From Gordonia westfalica (lineage in GTDB: Bacteria > Actinomycetota > Actinomycetes > Mycobacteriales > Mycobacteriaceae), in contig NZ_FNLM01000034.1 of the NCBI RefSeq assembly GCF_900105725.1, forward strand, positions 4,216,001 through 4,280,000: DNA of 64,000 nucleotides. Direction: 5' to 3'. Below, in pieces: positions 26,447-35,349 of the stretch. The position numbers and the translations under genes were made by a program. Under the pieces are notes generated by a model. The model saw only the letters and a program-made list of their open reading frames with translations, was not told the origin of the DNA and searched no databases. Every line of letters begins with the position of its first letter. The stretch's first letter is position 1.

Positions 26447-27982
26447 TCAGTGTTCGGATGTGTCCTGCGAGAACAGCTTTCGCGTCGCCGGCCCCTCGAG
26501 CACCTCGCCGGTGTGGCTGAAGCGCGAACCGTGTAGCGGACAGTCCCAGGACTGCTCGGCGTCGTTCCAGCGCAACACTCCGTACAGATGAGTGCACAGC
26601 GGTGCGACGGACCGTGTCTGTCCCGCCACGGTGCAGACGCCCTTCGGTGTCGCTCCGGAGTGCCCGACGCTGCCGTCGCCCTCGTCCGGCGAGGAGTTCG
26701 CGGGCTTCAACAGACTCAGGTAACCGCCGACCATGTATGCCGCGACCTGCGCGTTGGCCGATGCGGCTGAGGCCAGCGATCCGGGCCTGGTGATCTCGGA
26801 GGTGCGCCAGGGCCGCAGGCTCTTGGACCAGGGCGGCTCGGATCCGAGGATGCGTCCGGTCATGGACAACGCCGCGGCCACGCCGTTGGTGAGTCCCCAC
26901 TTCGCGAATCCGGTGGCGACCTGAACGCTCTCCATGCCGGGCAGAAGCGCCCCGACATAGGGTAATTCGTCGATCGTCATGTAATCCTGCGCCGACCACC
27001 GCGCCACCATGCGCGCGGTGGGGAAGTGCTTCTCGGTCCACGCGATCATGTCGAGCGCGTGTTGGCGTTCGGACTTCGTGCGGCCCACCTCGTGACCGAA
27101 ACCGCCGACCATCAGCAGTTCGCCGTCGTAGCCGGGCCGTGTCGCGGTCCGCAGGGAGATCGACGGGTCGTCGGCGCCGAGGTACATCTCGCGGGGGATC
27201 TCCTCGTCGACGGTGAAAGCCGCCGCATAGGAGCGCTGTGGATGCACCCGGGCGAAGAACCCGGCGCGGTCGAGGAACGGGACACCGGTCGCGATGACGA
27301 CCGAGTCGGCCCGGACGTCACCGGAGTCGGTCGTGAGCGTGTGGGGCGAGCCGTGGCGCAGTCCCTGTACGCGTACGCCCTCGTAGAGCTGACCGCCGTG
27401 TGCGCGCAGATCGTCGGCCAGCGCACGCAGCACCACCATCGGGTCGATCTGAGCCTGAGCCTCCAGGCGTATCGCGGTGTGGATCTCGAAGGGCAGCTCC
27501 GGGCAGTCGACGTGCTCCACCGGGATGTCGTGTGCCCGGCAGGCCTCGAACTCCTTCTCGACGGTCTTCGCGCCCGACGCCGTCGCCGCGAAGGTCAACG
27601 CGGCGCGTTCGTCGACCCGGAGGCCCCGGTGGAACAGATACTCCCGCAGCCATGCCTGCCCTTCGCGATTCGCGTCGACGTAGTCCTGTACCGCGGACTT
27701 CCCGTGACGACTCGAGATCGACGACAACCTCGTGCCCTGCAGCAGCGAGAGCTTGCCGGTGGTGTGCCCGGTCGCGGCGGCGCCGATGTGGCGCGCCTCG
27801 AGCACGGCGACCTTCTGACCGGCCTTCGCCAGCAGGAGTCCGGTGGTCAGACCGGTGATCCCACCGCCCACGACGACCTGGTCATAGGTGTCGACGCTCC
27901 CGAACGGCGTGGTCTCGGGACGCACATCGGGGAGCCCGGCCTGGTCGGTGTCGCTCGCTGGGTCGAACCAGAGGGTTTTCAT
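26447..27982 (-). CDS. FAD-dependent oxidoreductase with C-terminal Rieske [2Fe-2S] domain
   Basis: 511 residues. The N-terminal FAD domain (DAO-type) carries VVVGGGITGLTTGLLLAKAG at about 36-55 and a substrate domain in the middle. The last ~90 residues are a Rieske domain with both ligand pairs: PLCTHLYG and CPLHGSRF (Cys-x-His and Cys-x2-His). Such fusions occur widely in bacteria, but the substrate is not established. An inverted repeat lies in the intergenic region shared with the divergent nadB-like gene. Confidence 0.9.
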   Translation of the reverse strand: MKTLWFDPASDTDQAGLPDVRPETTPFGSVDTYDQVVVGGGITGLTTGLLLAKAGQKVAVLEARHIGAAATGHTTGKLSLLQGTRLSSISSRHGKSAVQDYVDANREGQAWLREYLFHRGLRVDERAALTFAATASGAKTVEKEFEACRAHDIPVEHVDCPELPFEIHTAIRLEAQAQIDPMVVLRALADDLRAHGGQLYEGVRVQGLRHGSPHTLTTDSGDVRADSVVIATGVPFLDRAGFFARVHPQRSYAAAFTVDEEIPREMYLGADDPSISLRTATRPGYDGELLMVGGFGHEVGRTKSERQHALDMIAWTEKHFPTARMVARWSAQDYMTIDELPYVGALLPGMESVQVATGFAKWGLTNGVAAALSMTGRILGSEPPWSKSLRPWRTSEITRPGSLASAASANAQVAAYMVGGYLSLLKPANSSPDEGDGSVGHSGATPKGVCTVAGQTRSVAPLCTHLYGVLRWNDAEQSWDCPLHGSRFSHTGEVLEGPATRKLFSQDTSEH

Positions 27983-28062
27983 GGTGGTCGGGGTTGCCGC
28001 GATCCGGGCTGATCAAACATCGCGACCCTCAGACATTTCCCTACCGGGATCTGCGGAGTAGG

Positions 28063-28085
28063 GTTTTCGACTGGGAATCGAAAAC
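28063..28085. promoter_or_regulatory. Perfect inverted repeat between FAD/Rieske gene and nadB
   Basis: GTTTTCGA (28063-28070) and TCGAAAAC (28078-28085) form perfect 8-bp arms with a 7-bp spacer, 47 bp upstream of nadB and 80 bp upstream of the divergent gene. This is typical of a dimeric repressor site. The regulator is unknown; a NAD-biosynthesis repressor would fit the nadB context. Confidence 0.6.
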
Positions 28086-28132
28086 ACCTCGCCAGGGTTG
28101 TCGACAGTACGACCCGGCGAAAGGCGGATGAC

Positions 28133-29791
28133 ATGAGTGCGTCGACACATCGACTGGTCACGGGTGCGGACACCGCGTCCCGTGCCGATCTCGTGGTGGT
28201 CGGGGCCGGCATCGCCGGACTGACCGCCGCGCTGTGCGCCGCGGAGGGCGGATTGTCGGTCGTCGTCGTGAACAAGGGCCCGAGTTGGCGTCCCGATCGT
28301 GGCGAGCAGCCGACGTCGACGTTCTACGCCCAGGGCGGGGTCGCGGTGGTCATGCCCGATGTCCGTCCCGCCGGCCGGGACGACACGGATTCGATCGACC
28401 TCCATCTCGCCGACACCCTCGCCGCGGGCGGCGGTCTCACCGACGCGATCGCCTCGCGCCCGATCCTCGCCGACGGATGGTCCTCGGTGTCCGCGCTGAT
28501 CGAGTGGGGTGCCGAGTTCGATCGTGATGCCGACGGCGAACTCCTGCGCACCCGCGAGGGTGGGCACTCGGTGCGACGCATCATCCACGCCGGTGGCGAC
28601 GCGACGGGTGCCGCGATCCAGCGGGCGCTCCACAGTGCAGTCGCGCAGCGAACTGCCGGGGTTGCGTCCGGGGCGTCGATCCGCTTCCTCGACGACGCGA
28701 TCGTCACCGATGTGCTGGTGTCCGACGATCACGTGGCAGGTGTCTCCTACCTGCGACACGGCCGCCGGGGTGTGGTCGACGCGCCGACGGTCCTGCTCGC
28801 GACCGGCGGCGCCGGTCATCTCTACGCGGCGACGACCAACCCGGGCGGCGCCACCTGCGACGGTATCGCCCTGGCACTGCGGGCCGGCGCGCACGTCGCC
28901 GACCTCGAGTTCATCCAGTTCCACCCGACGATGCTCTACACGCCGGGCGCCCGTGGCCGTCGGACGCTGATCAGTGAGGCGGTGCGGGGTGAGGGCGGTC
29001 GACTCGTCGATGTACACGGACGGTCGGTGACCGACGGCGTGCACCCGATGGGCGACCTCGCACCCCGCGACGTGGTCGCGAACGCCGTGGAGACCGCGAT
29101 CGAACTGACGGGGCATCCCTGCGTCTACCTCGACATCAGCGAGGTGCACGACTTCGAGCGTCGGTTCCCGACGGTCAGCGCGGGAATCCGGGCGGCCGGT
29201 CTCGACCCCGCCGACAACCGCATCCCGGTGGTGCCCGGTGCCCACTACCTTTGTGGCGGCGTGGTGACCGACGACGAGGCGCGCACCGTCGTCGACGGGC
29301 TCCTGGCCGCCGGTGAGGTCGCACGCACCGGACTGCACGGGGCCAACCGCCTCGCGTCGAACAGCCTGCTCGAGGGGCTCGTCATGGGACGTCGTGCCGC
29401 TGCGGTCGCGGTGGGCCGACGTGACCTGCGGCCGGCCGCTGTGGCGTCCCGACCGGCGGCGGAGCCGGTGCCGATCCTCGACCGCGGGCTGCTGCAGGAC
29501 ACGATGTCGCGGCGGGTCGCGCTGCGCCGGTCCGCTGACGGACTGGCGCTCGCCGCCGACATCATCGCGAATGCGCCGCGGCGTGTCCCCGACAACGTGG
29601 GTGACGTCGAGGACGCGGCGCTCACGCTGACCGCGTCTGCGGTCGTCGCGGCGGCCGGCGCCCGCACCGAGTCGCGCGGCGCGCACGTCCGCACAGACTT
29701 CCCGCTGACGGCCGAGGTCGGGGAGTCCCGTACCTTCCGCCTCGTCGACGGAGTTGTCCGAGAGACAGGATTCGCCGGCATCGCGGTCTGA
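28133..29791 (+). CDS. nadB: L-aspartate oxidase (NadB-like)
   Basis: A 552-residue FAD enzyme that oxidises L-aspartate to iminoaspartate for NAD synthesis. FAD motif VVVGAGIAGLTAALCAAEGG (about 22-41). The NadB-style blocks STFYAQGGVAVV, GGHSVRRIIHAGGDATG, GGAGHLYAATTNPGG, EFIQFHPTML and TGLHGANRLASNSLLEGLV are all present. There is no nadA or nadC beside it, unlike the usual nadABC operon, so it may be an orphan second copy or a relocated gene. The palindrome upstream suggests its own control. Confidence 0.9.
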   Translation: MSASTHRLVTGADTASRADLVVVGAGIAGLTAALCAAEGGLSVVVVNKGPSWRPDRGEQPTSTFYAQGGVAVVMPDVRPAGRDDTDSIDLHLADTLAAGGGLTDAIASRPILADGWSSVSALIEWGAEFDRDADGELLRTREGGHSVRRIIHAGGDATGAAIQRALHSAVAQRTAGVASGASIRFLDDAIVTDVLVSDDHVAGVSYLRHGRRGVVDAPTVLLATGGAGHLYAATTNPGGATCDGIALALRAGAHVADLEFIQFHPTMLYTPGARGRRTLISEAVRGEGGRLVDVHGRSVTDGVHPMGDLAPRDVVANAVETAIELTGHPCVYLDISEVHDFERRFPTVSAGIRAAGLDPADNRIPVVPGAHYLCGGVVTDDEARTVVDGLLAAGEVARTGLHGANRLASNSLLEGLVMGRRAAAVAVGRRDLRPAAVASRPAAEPVPILDRGLLQDTMSRRVALRRSADGLALAADIIANAPRRVPDNVGDVEDAALTLTASAVVAAAGARTESRGAHVRTDFPLTAEVGESRTFRLVDGVVRETGFAGIAV

Positions 29792-29855
29792 TCGGAAGCG
29801 GGTCGAAGCGCGCAAGTCGATGCGGTGGTCGGATATGGGCGTTACATTGACGCCG

Positions 29856-30866
29856 ATGACCCAGAGCTCACCAGACGCACGCGACGCCGAGTCGCGCGAC
29901 CCCGTCGCCCCGGACGGCCCCCGACGCGAGACCATCGACCTCGGGCACATCACTCTGCGCGCACTGGCGTGGGGTCCGGCCGACGGCCCGGTTGCGGTGT
30001 GCCTCCACGGGTTTCCCGATTCGGCGTGGACGTGGCGCCACCTCGCACCCGAACTCGTCGCCGCGGGGTACCGCGTCATCGCGCCGTTCACCCGCGGCTA
30101 CTCGCCGTCGGACATACCGCCGGACAAGGACTTTCACGTCGCGGCGCTCGCCTACGATGCCCGCGCCATCCACCGCGCGGTCGGTGCCGGGCCGGACGCG
30201 GTGCTGATCGGGCACGACTGGGGTGCCTTGACGGTCAACGCCCTCTCGCACCGCTCGGACAACCCCTACTCCGCGGTGGTCGCGATGTCGGTGCCGCCGA
30301 TACCCGCGATCCGGCGCGCGGTCGCCGATGGGCGCGGTGCGGTCCGGTTGCTGGTCCGGCAGGCGACGATGAGTTGGTACATCGGGTTCAACCAATTGCC
30401 GTGGCTGCCCGAGCGGAGTCTGGACTGGCTGATCCCGTTGCTGTGGAGACGCTGGCGGTTGCGACACCCCGGGGACCCACGGCCCCATTACGACCTCGAC
30501 ATCGACCATGCCCTGGCCGCCCTGCCGACGCGGGCGCATCGGTCCGCAGCGCTGGGTTACTACCGAGCGATGCGCCGCCCCCGGACCGCCGTGAGATACG
30601 CCGATCTCCGCGACGACTGGTTGGGTGAACCTCGTTGCCGCACCCTGTATCTGCACGGCGCCGACGACGGATGCATGCAGTCCGCCCTCACCGACCATGT
30701 GCGCGACGTGCTCCCCGACGGCAGCGCCACCTCCGTCGTCGCGGGTGCCGGACACTTCCTCCATCTCGATCGCCCCGAGGAGGTGAATCGCAGGATCGTG
30801 CTGTTTCTCGCCCGGACGCGCGGGGGCGAGCAGGGTGGCAACGAACCGGCCTCCTTCGTAGACTGA
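29856..30866 (+). CDS. Alpha/beta hydrolase, epoxide-hydrolase-like
   Basis: 336 residues. The oxyanion motif HGFPDSAWTWRHLAP and the nucleophile elbow GHDWG, with Asp not Ser, place it with epoxide hydrolases and haloalkane dehalogenases. The catalytic His is in GAGHFLHLDRPEEV. The substrate is not readable. The frame is open from 29754; ATG 29856 is chosen because family homology starts soon after it, but ATG 29835 is possible. It lies 64 bp after nadB and may be co-transcribed. Confidence 0.85.
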   Translation: MTQSSPDARDAESRDPVAPDGPRRETIDLGHITLRALAWGPADGPVAVCLHGFPDSAWTWRHLAPELVAAGYRVIAPFTRGYSPSDIPPDKDFHVAALAYDARAIHRAVGAGPDAVLIGHDWGALTVNALSHRSDNPYSAVVAMSVPPIPAIRRAVADGRGAVRLLVRQATMSWYIGFNQLPWLPERSLDWLIPLLWRRWRLRHPGDPRPHYDLDIDHALAALPTRAHRSAALGYYRAMRRPRTAVRYADLRDDWLGEPRCRTLYLHGADDGCMQSALTDHVRDVLPDGSATSVVAGAGHFLHLDRPEEVNRRIVLFLARTRGGEQGGNEPASFVD

Positions 30867-30980
30867 CGCCCGGGATCATCACAGCACCGCGGCCGCGGAG
30901 GAACGCCGTGGCGCTTGCCGGGGGGCGCGCCGGAGTCGGCACGAACACTTCTTCGAGCACGGGGAGACCGGCGTGGCATG

Positions 30981-31014
30981 GCTGGATGGCGCGCGAAGCT
31001 GGATGGCGCGCGAA
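30981..31014. repeat. 17-bp perfect direct duplication
   Basis: GCTGGATGGCGCGCGAA occurs twice in tandem (30981-30997, 30998-31014) just upstream of the Cys/His-motif protein. It could alter the promoter or leader spacing. It may be a replication-slippage event. Confidence 0.8.
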
Positions 31015-31049
31015 GACGTTTTGCACTGCAGGTATGAAGGGGAGTCCGT

Positions 31050-32009
31050 ATGAACGGCGAAGGCTGTTGGTCGACGGTGGTGTGCCGGCCGACCGAACGG
31101 GCGGCGCTGGGACTGTCGGGTGACTCCGATTGGTTGTTGCAGTGCCGTCTCGCGATCGGTCATCGCGGTAACCACGCGACGGACGCGAGTACACATCCGA
31201 GGCACGACCGCCGCCTGTGGCTGGAGTGGAACGACTTCGACGATCGCGCCCAGTCCCTCATCGAACGCAATCCCTGCCCGGTTCCGTCGCCGGAAGGTGC
31301 GGGGTGTGTCTTCTTCGTCGGTCACGGTGGACCCCACTTCTATGCGCACTCGAACGGTCACGCCCCGTCGGTGATGTCCGGCGCGGGCGCCCAGCAGCGA
31401 CCGGTTCCCGGGCCCGAGCGCACCTCGGGTTCGCAGCCGCCGAACACGCATCCCCCGCGGATGGGGTCTCACCGGTTGCCCGACTCCCATCAGCCGGCCG
31501 CACCCCCGGCTCCCGCCGCACCCCCGCCGCCGCCTGTGACCCGGCCACCGGTCGGATCCCCGCCTCCGGCCGAGGCGGCGCCCTCGCGGGAACCCGCGCA
31601 CGGGTCCTCGCCCGAGCCCGCTCACGACCCGGCCTACCGTGGCGGCCGTCGATCCACCAACGCGGAACCGATGGTCTCCGAGGACTACCACGGCCGGCGC
31701 CACCGGTCGGATGCGCCGGCGCAGGGTGTTCAGGGTCGGGTGACCTCGACACCGGCGACCTCGACACCGGCGACCCCGAACCCGACAGCGCCCGCTCACG
31801 CGATACCCGCTCTCCCGGACGCGCCGCAGACCGCACCCGCACGAGAGAGTGGTCTCCCGCAGCAGGCCGGTACCGGTATCCCGGCTCCGCAAGCGGGGTC
31901 CGTCGACGATCATGCGGAGTCGGAGGCGGCCCGCCGTGCTGCGATCAGCGCGGCCCTCGACGAGGTGGCCGTCGCACTGGCGCGCCTCGCGGCAGCGCTG
32001 CGAGCCTAG
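31050..32009 (+). CDS. Protein with duplicated C-x5-H-x3-H motif and Pro-rich tail
   Basis: Not assigned to a named family. 319 residues. The N-terminal ~105 residues hold two copies of C-x4-G-H-x-G-x-H: CRLAIGHRGNH (C32, H38, H42) and CVFFVGHGGPH (C86, H92, H96), plus C6, C12 and C76. Identical spacing suggests a duplicated metal-binding unit. A long Pro/Ala/Ser-rich disordered region (110-285) follows, then a C-terminal amphipathic helix (about 290-319). No signal peptide or TM segment. Similar short CxxxxGHxGxH motifs recur in actinobacterial proteins of unknown function. The copper operon lies downstream in the same direction, 175 bp away. Confidence 0.75.
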   Translation: MNGEGCWSTVVCRPTERAALGLSGDSDWLLQCRLAIGHRGNHATDASTHPRHDRRLWLEWNDFDDRAQSLIERNPCPVPSPEGAGCVFFVGHGGPHFYAHSNGHAPSVMSGAGAQQRPVPGPERTSGSQPPNTHPPRMGSHRLPDSHQPAAPPAPAAPPPPPVTRPPVGSPPPAEAAPSREPAHGSSPEPAHDPAYRGGRRSTNAEPMVSEDYHGRRHRSDAPAQGVQGRVTSTPATSTPATPNPTAPAHAIPALPDAPQTAPARESGLPQQAGTGIPAPQAGSVDDHAESEAARRAAISAALDEVAVALARLAAALRA

Positions 32010-32092
32010 TTCTCGCATTCCCCGATCTCGACGCGCGATCGCGTCGGGCATTCGATGCTGCCCGACTCGCGTCCCGCCGGGGCGGACCTCCG

Positions 32093-32165
32093 ACCCCATA
32101 CGGTAGGGGGGTACCGTCTCTGGGCGGATGCTGGTATACCTGTTGAGGCATACCCCTAAGGGGTA
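32093..32165. promoter_or_regulatory. csoR promoter region with CsoR-like palindromes
   Basis: TACCCCT-A-AGGGGTA at 32151-32165 is a perfect palindrome of 7-bp arms, the kind of GC-rich inverted repeat bound by CsoR. A related sequence, CCCCATACGGTAGGGGGGTA, lies at 32093-32112. Both are just upstream of csoR (ATG 32185), preceded by ACAGGAG. Autoregulation relieved by Cu(I) is the expected mode. Confidence 0.7.
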
Positions 32166-32184
32166 CCCGTACGACAGGAGCGAC

Positions 32185-32478
32185 ATGGACGAGCACCAGC
32201 ACGGCTACATCGGCCGCAAGGATGACTACCTCAAGCGATTGCGTCGTATCGAGGGCCAGGCACGTGGGCTGCAGCGCATGGTCGAGGAGGACACGTACTG
32301 CATCGACATCCTCACCCAGGTGTCGGCCATGACCAAGGCATTGCAGGCGGTCAGCCTGGGTCTCCTCGAGGAGCACCTGGCTCATTGCGTCGTGCACGCC
32401 GCGCAGGAGAGCGACGCGGCCGGCAAAGCGAAGGTCGACGAGGCGATGGCCGCGATCTCGCGGCTCGTCAAGTCCTGA
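32185..32478 (+). CDS. csoR: CsoR-family copper-sensing repressor
   Basis: A 97-residue all-helical repressor. The Cu(I) ligand set Cys39, His64 and Cys68 has the same spacing as the known Cys-His-Cys triad of mycobacterial CsoR (25 and 4 residues apart). No HTH is expected in this fold. It should release the operator when copper binds. It is first in a four-gene copper operon. The upstream reading frame to 32128 is not used because ATG 32185 has a good SD. Confidence 0.93.
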   Translation: MDEHQHGYIGRKDDYLKRLRRIEGQARGLQRMVEEDTYCIDILTQVSAMTKALQAVSLGLLEEHLAHCVVHAAQESDAAGKAKVDEAMAAISRLVKS

Positions 32479-32528
32479 CCCCACGCCCCAACCGCGGGTA
32501 CGGCATCAACCACCGAGAAGGAGTACAC

Positions 32529-32735
32529 ATGAGCACCACCAGCAACTACACCGTCACCGGCATGACCTGCGGGCACTGCGTCGCGTCCGTTCGCGAGGAG
32601 ATCGCGGAGATCGCCGGTGTGACCAGCGTCGACGTGACGCTCGAAGACGGAGCCGTCCGCGTCGTCGCCGACCGTGAGATCCCCCGCGAGGAGATCGCCG
32701 GAGCGGTCGCCGAAGCCGGTTACGCACTGGTGTGA
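32529..32735 (+). CDS. copZ: Copper chaperone, heavy-metal-associated domain
   Basis: A 68-residue ferredoxin-fold HMA protein with the GMTCGHC metal site at residues 11-17 and a typical fold after it (VTSVDVTLEDGAVRVV). It would carry Cu(I) to the ATPase encoded downstream. Start ATG 32529 follows GAAGGAG. It sits between csoR and copA in a compact operon. Confidence 0.93.
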   Translation: MSTTSNYTVTGMTCGHCVASVREEIAEIAGVTSVDVTLEDGAVRVVADREIPREEIAGAVAEAGYALV

Positions 32736-32736
32736 C

Positions 32737-32946
32737 ATGACCATCCCCAAAGGTCCCCTGGCCTACGTCGTCGCGCTGATCGCCGCATTCGCGATCGCCT
32801 TCGGCGTCGGCCGGGCGTGGGGACCGCAACCCGAGCCGGTGACCCACGACGCGCCCACGCACGGCGTCGTCGAGACGACTGCTCCCGACTCCACTCCACA
32901 CGGCGACATGACACACGGCGACACGACCACAGGGGGCGACCACTGA
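32737..32946 (+). CDS. Small membrane-anchored His-rich protein in copper operon
   Basis: Not recognised. 69 residues: one hydrophobic segment, YVVALIAAFAIAFGVGRAWG (about 10-29), then a hydrophilic tail holding five His and one Met, with repeated THGD-like units. It would place a metal-binding tail outside the membrane. The gene fits exactly between copZ (1 bp after its stop) and copA (TGATG overlap), so it is co-translated with the copper ATPase. A role as a periplasmic copper-binding accessory is inferred, not shown. Confidence 0.75.
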   Translation: MTIPKGPLAYVVALIAAFAIAFGVGRAWGPQPEPVTHDAPTHGVVETTAPDSTPHGDMTHGDTTTGGDH

Positions 32947-35234
32947 TGTCCGCGAGTCCCGGCCTGCAACTGGTCGACCTCGACATATCCGGCATGACCT
33001 GTGCGTCGTGCGCGAACCGCATCGAGCGGAAACTCAACAAACTGGACGGCGTCACCGCCTCGGTGAACTATGCGACCGAGCGCGCCCACGTCGAGGTGCC
33101 CACCGGCCTCGCCGCCGACGACCTCATCGAGGTTGTCCGGGCGGCGGGCTACGACGCCGCGCCGATCCTGCCCGAACCACCGGCCGCCTCGACGGACGCG
33201 GACGGCACCGCGTCGACGACCGCCGATCCGGAACTCGACGCGTTGCGACAGCGTCTGATCGTGTCGGCGGTGCTGTCGGTCCCGGTGATCGCGCTCGCGA
33301 TGATCCCGGCCTGGCAGTTCACCTACTGGCAGTGGCTGTCCCTGACGTTGGCCGCGCCGGTGGTCGTGTGGGGCGCCTACCCGTTCCACCGCGCCGCGTG
33401 GATCAACCTGCGCCACGGCGCGACCACCATGGACACCCTCGTGTCGGTCGGCACGCTCGCCGCGTTCGGCTGGTCGCTCTACGCTCTCTTCCTCGGCACC
33501 GCAGGCACTCCCGGACTCACCCACGGATTCGACCTGCTGCCCCAACGCACCGATGGGGCGTCGCACATCTATCTCGAAGCGGCGGCGGGCGTGACGACCT
33601 TCCTGCTGGCTGGTCGATACTTCGAGAAGCGCGCCAAGCGTCGAGCCGGTGATGCACTGCGGGCGCTCATGGATCTCGGTGCCAAGGACGTCGCGGTCCG
33701 ACGCAACGGTGTGGAGACTCGAATCCCCATCGGGCAATTGGCAGTTGGTGACGAGTTCGTGGTGCGACCGGGTGAGAAGGTCGCGACCGATGGGGTCGTG
33801 GTCGAGGGTGCTTCGGCGATCGACGCGTCGATGGTGTCCGGGGAGTCGGTCCCGGTCGAGGTGACCGCGGGTGACGCGGTCATCGGGGCGACCGTCAACG
33901 CCAGCGGACTCCTCGTCGTCCGGGCCACCGCCGTGGGGTCCGACACCGCGCTCGCGCAGATGGCGCGTATGGTCGCTGCCGCGCAGGAGGGCAAGGCCGA
34001 CGCGCAGCGCCTGGCCGACCGCATCTCGTCGGTGTTCGTTCCCACCGTGATCGCGATCTCCGTTGCCACACTGGGTTTCTGGCTCGGCGCGGCATCGACG
34101 AACGGCTTCGCGGGTGGCGACGTGACCTTCGCGTTCACCGCCGCGGTAGCGGTCCTGATCATCGCCTGCCCGTGTGCGCTCGGGCTCGCCACCCCGACCG
34201 CCCTGATGGTCGGCACCGGACGCGGAGCGCAACTGGGCATCCTGCTGAAGGGGCCCGAGGTGCTGGAGTCCACGCGGCGCGTCGACACCATCGTGCTGGA
34301 CAAGACCGGCACCGTCACCAGTGGCGACATGTCCGTGTCGACGGTGATCGCGGCCGACGGTCACGACGAGACGCAGGTTCTCGCATGGGCAGCCGCGGTG
34401 GAGGCGGGATCGGAGCACCCGATCGGTCTCGCCGTCGCCGATGCGGGTCGTGAGTATCTGACCGAGAAGGCCCGCGACTTCGTCTCCACGCAGGGCGCCG
34501 GAGTCGCAGGCACCGTGGGAGACAAGCGAGTTCAGGTCCTGTCACCCAGCAAGGTCACCGTGCCGATGCCCACCGACCTCGCGGATGCGGTGTCGACCGC
34601 CGAGGCCGGTGGTGCGACGGCGGTCGTCGTCCTGGTCGGAGGCGCGGATGCCGATGATTCCGAACCGGTTCCGGTCGGGGTGATCGCGGTGGCCGACCGG
34701 ATCAAGGCCTCGTCGGCCCAGGCGATCGCCGAGTTCCGACGCCTGGGTCTCACCCCGAAGCTGCTCACCGGCGACAACGAAGGTGCGGCGCGTGCCGTGG
34801 CCGCGGAGGTCGGGATCGACGACGTGACCGCAGGTGTCAGCCCGCAGCGCAAGCTCGAGGTGATCGCCGAGCTCCAGGAGCGCGGCCACGTGGTCGCGAT
34901 GGTCGGCGACGGGATCAACGACGCCGCCGCACTGGCCCAGGCCGACCTCGGCCTCGCCATGGGCACCGGTACAGATGTGGCAATGGCGGCCAGCGATCTG
35001 ACCGTGGTGAGCGGCGACCTCCGCGTCGTCGCCGACGCGATCCGACTGGCGCGTCGGACCCTCGGCACGATCAAGGGAAATCTGTTCTGGGCGTTCGGTT
35101 ACAACGTCGCCGCGATCCCCCTGGCAGCGGCCGGGATGCTCAACCCGATGATCGCCGGAGCCGCGATGGCGCTCTCCTCGGTGTTCGTCGTGGGCAACAG
35201 TCTGCGGCTGCGCCGGTTCTCCCCGGCCCGCTGA
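32946..35234 (+). CDS. copA: Copper-exporting P1B-type ATPase
   Basis: 762 residues. One N-terminal HMA domain with GMTCASC (about 16-22), TM helices, the actuator motif SGES, the membrane copper site CPC in IIACPCALG, the phosphorylation motif DKTGT, the HP motif (SEHPIG) and GDGINDAAA. These are the full set for a Cu(I) exporter. ATG 32946 overlaps the upstream stop. As in mycobacterial ctpV-type loci, it follows a CsoR gene. Confidence 0.95.
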   Translation: MSASPGLQLVDLDISGMTCASCANRIERKLNKLDGVTASVNYATERAHVEVPTGLAADDLIEVVRAAGYDAAPILPEPPAASTDADGTASTTADPELDALRQRLIVSAVLSVPVIALAMIPAWQFTYWQWLSLTLAAPVVVWGAYPFHRAAWINLRHGATTMDTLVSVGTLAAFGWSLYALFLGTAGTPGLTHGFDLLPQRTDGASHIYLEAAAGVTTFLLAGRYFEKRAKRRAGDALRALMDLGAKDVAVRRNGVETRIPIGQLAVGDEFVVRPGEKVATDGVVVEGASAIDASMVSGESVPVEVTAGDAVIGATVNASGLLVVRATAVGSDTALAQMARMVAAAQEGKADAQRLADRISSVFVPTVIAISVATLGFWLGAASTNGFAGGDVTFAFTAAVAVLIIACPCALGLATPTALMVGTGRGAQLGILLKGPEVLESTRRVDTIVLDKTGTVTSGDMSVSTVIAADGHDETQVLAWAAAVEAGSEHPIGLAVADAGREYLTEKARDFVSTQGAGVAGTVGDKRVQVLSPSKVTVPMPTDLADAVSTAEAGGATAVVVLVGGADADDSEPVPVGVIAVADRIKASSAQAIAEFRRLGLTPKLLTGDNEGAARAVAAEVGIDDVTAGVSPQRKLEVIAELQERGHVVAMVGDGINDAAALAQADLGLAMGTGTDVAMAASDLTVVSGDLRVVADAIRLARRTLGTIKGNLFWAFGYNVAAIPLAAAGMLNPMIAGAAMALSSVFVVGNSLRLRRFSPAR

Positions 35235-35261
35235 GAACCGCCCCCGATCACGACCCTCCAG

Positions 35262-35299
35262 GCGGGGCCCGACGACACAAACAGTGTCGCCGGCCCCGC
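35262..35299. terminator. Hairpin between convergent copA and KstD-like gene
   Basis: GCGGGGCC pairs with GGCCCCGC and CGACAC with GTGTCG around an AAACA loop, with small internal loops. It lies 27 bp after the copA stop, with no U-tract. It probably serves as a terminator for copA and possibly both directions. Confidence 0.65.
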
Positions 35300-35349
35300 T
35301 GCCAGGGTGCTTCTCGGGGACGGTTTTCAGTCAGCTGTGTGCGGCCGGC

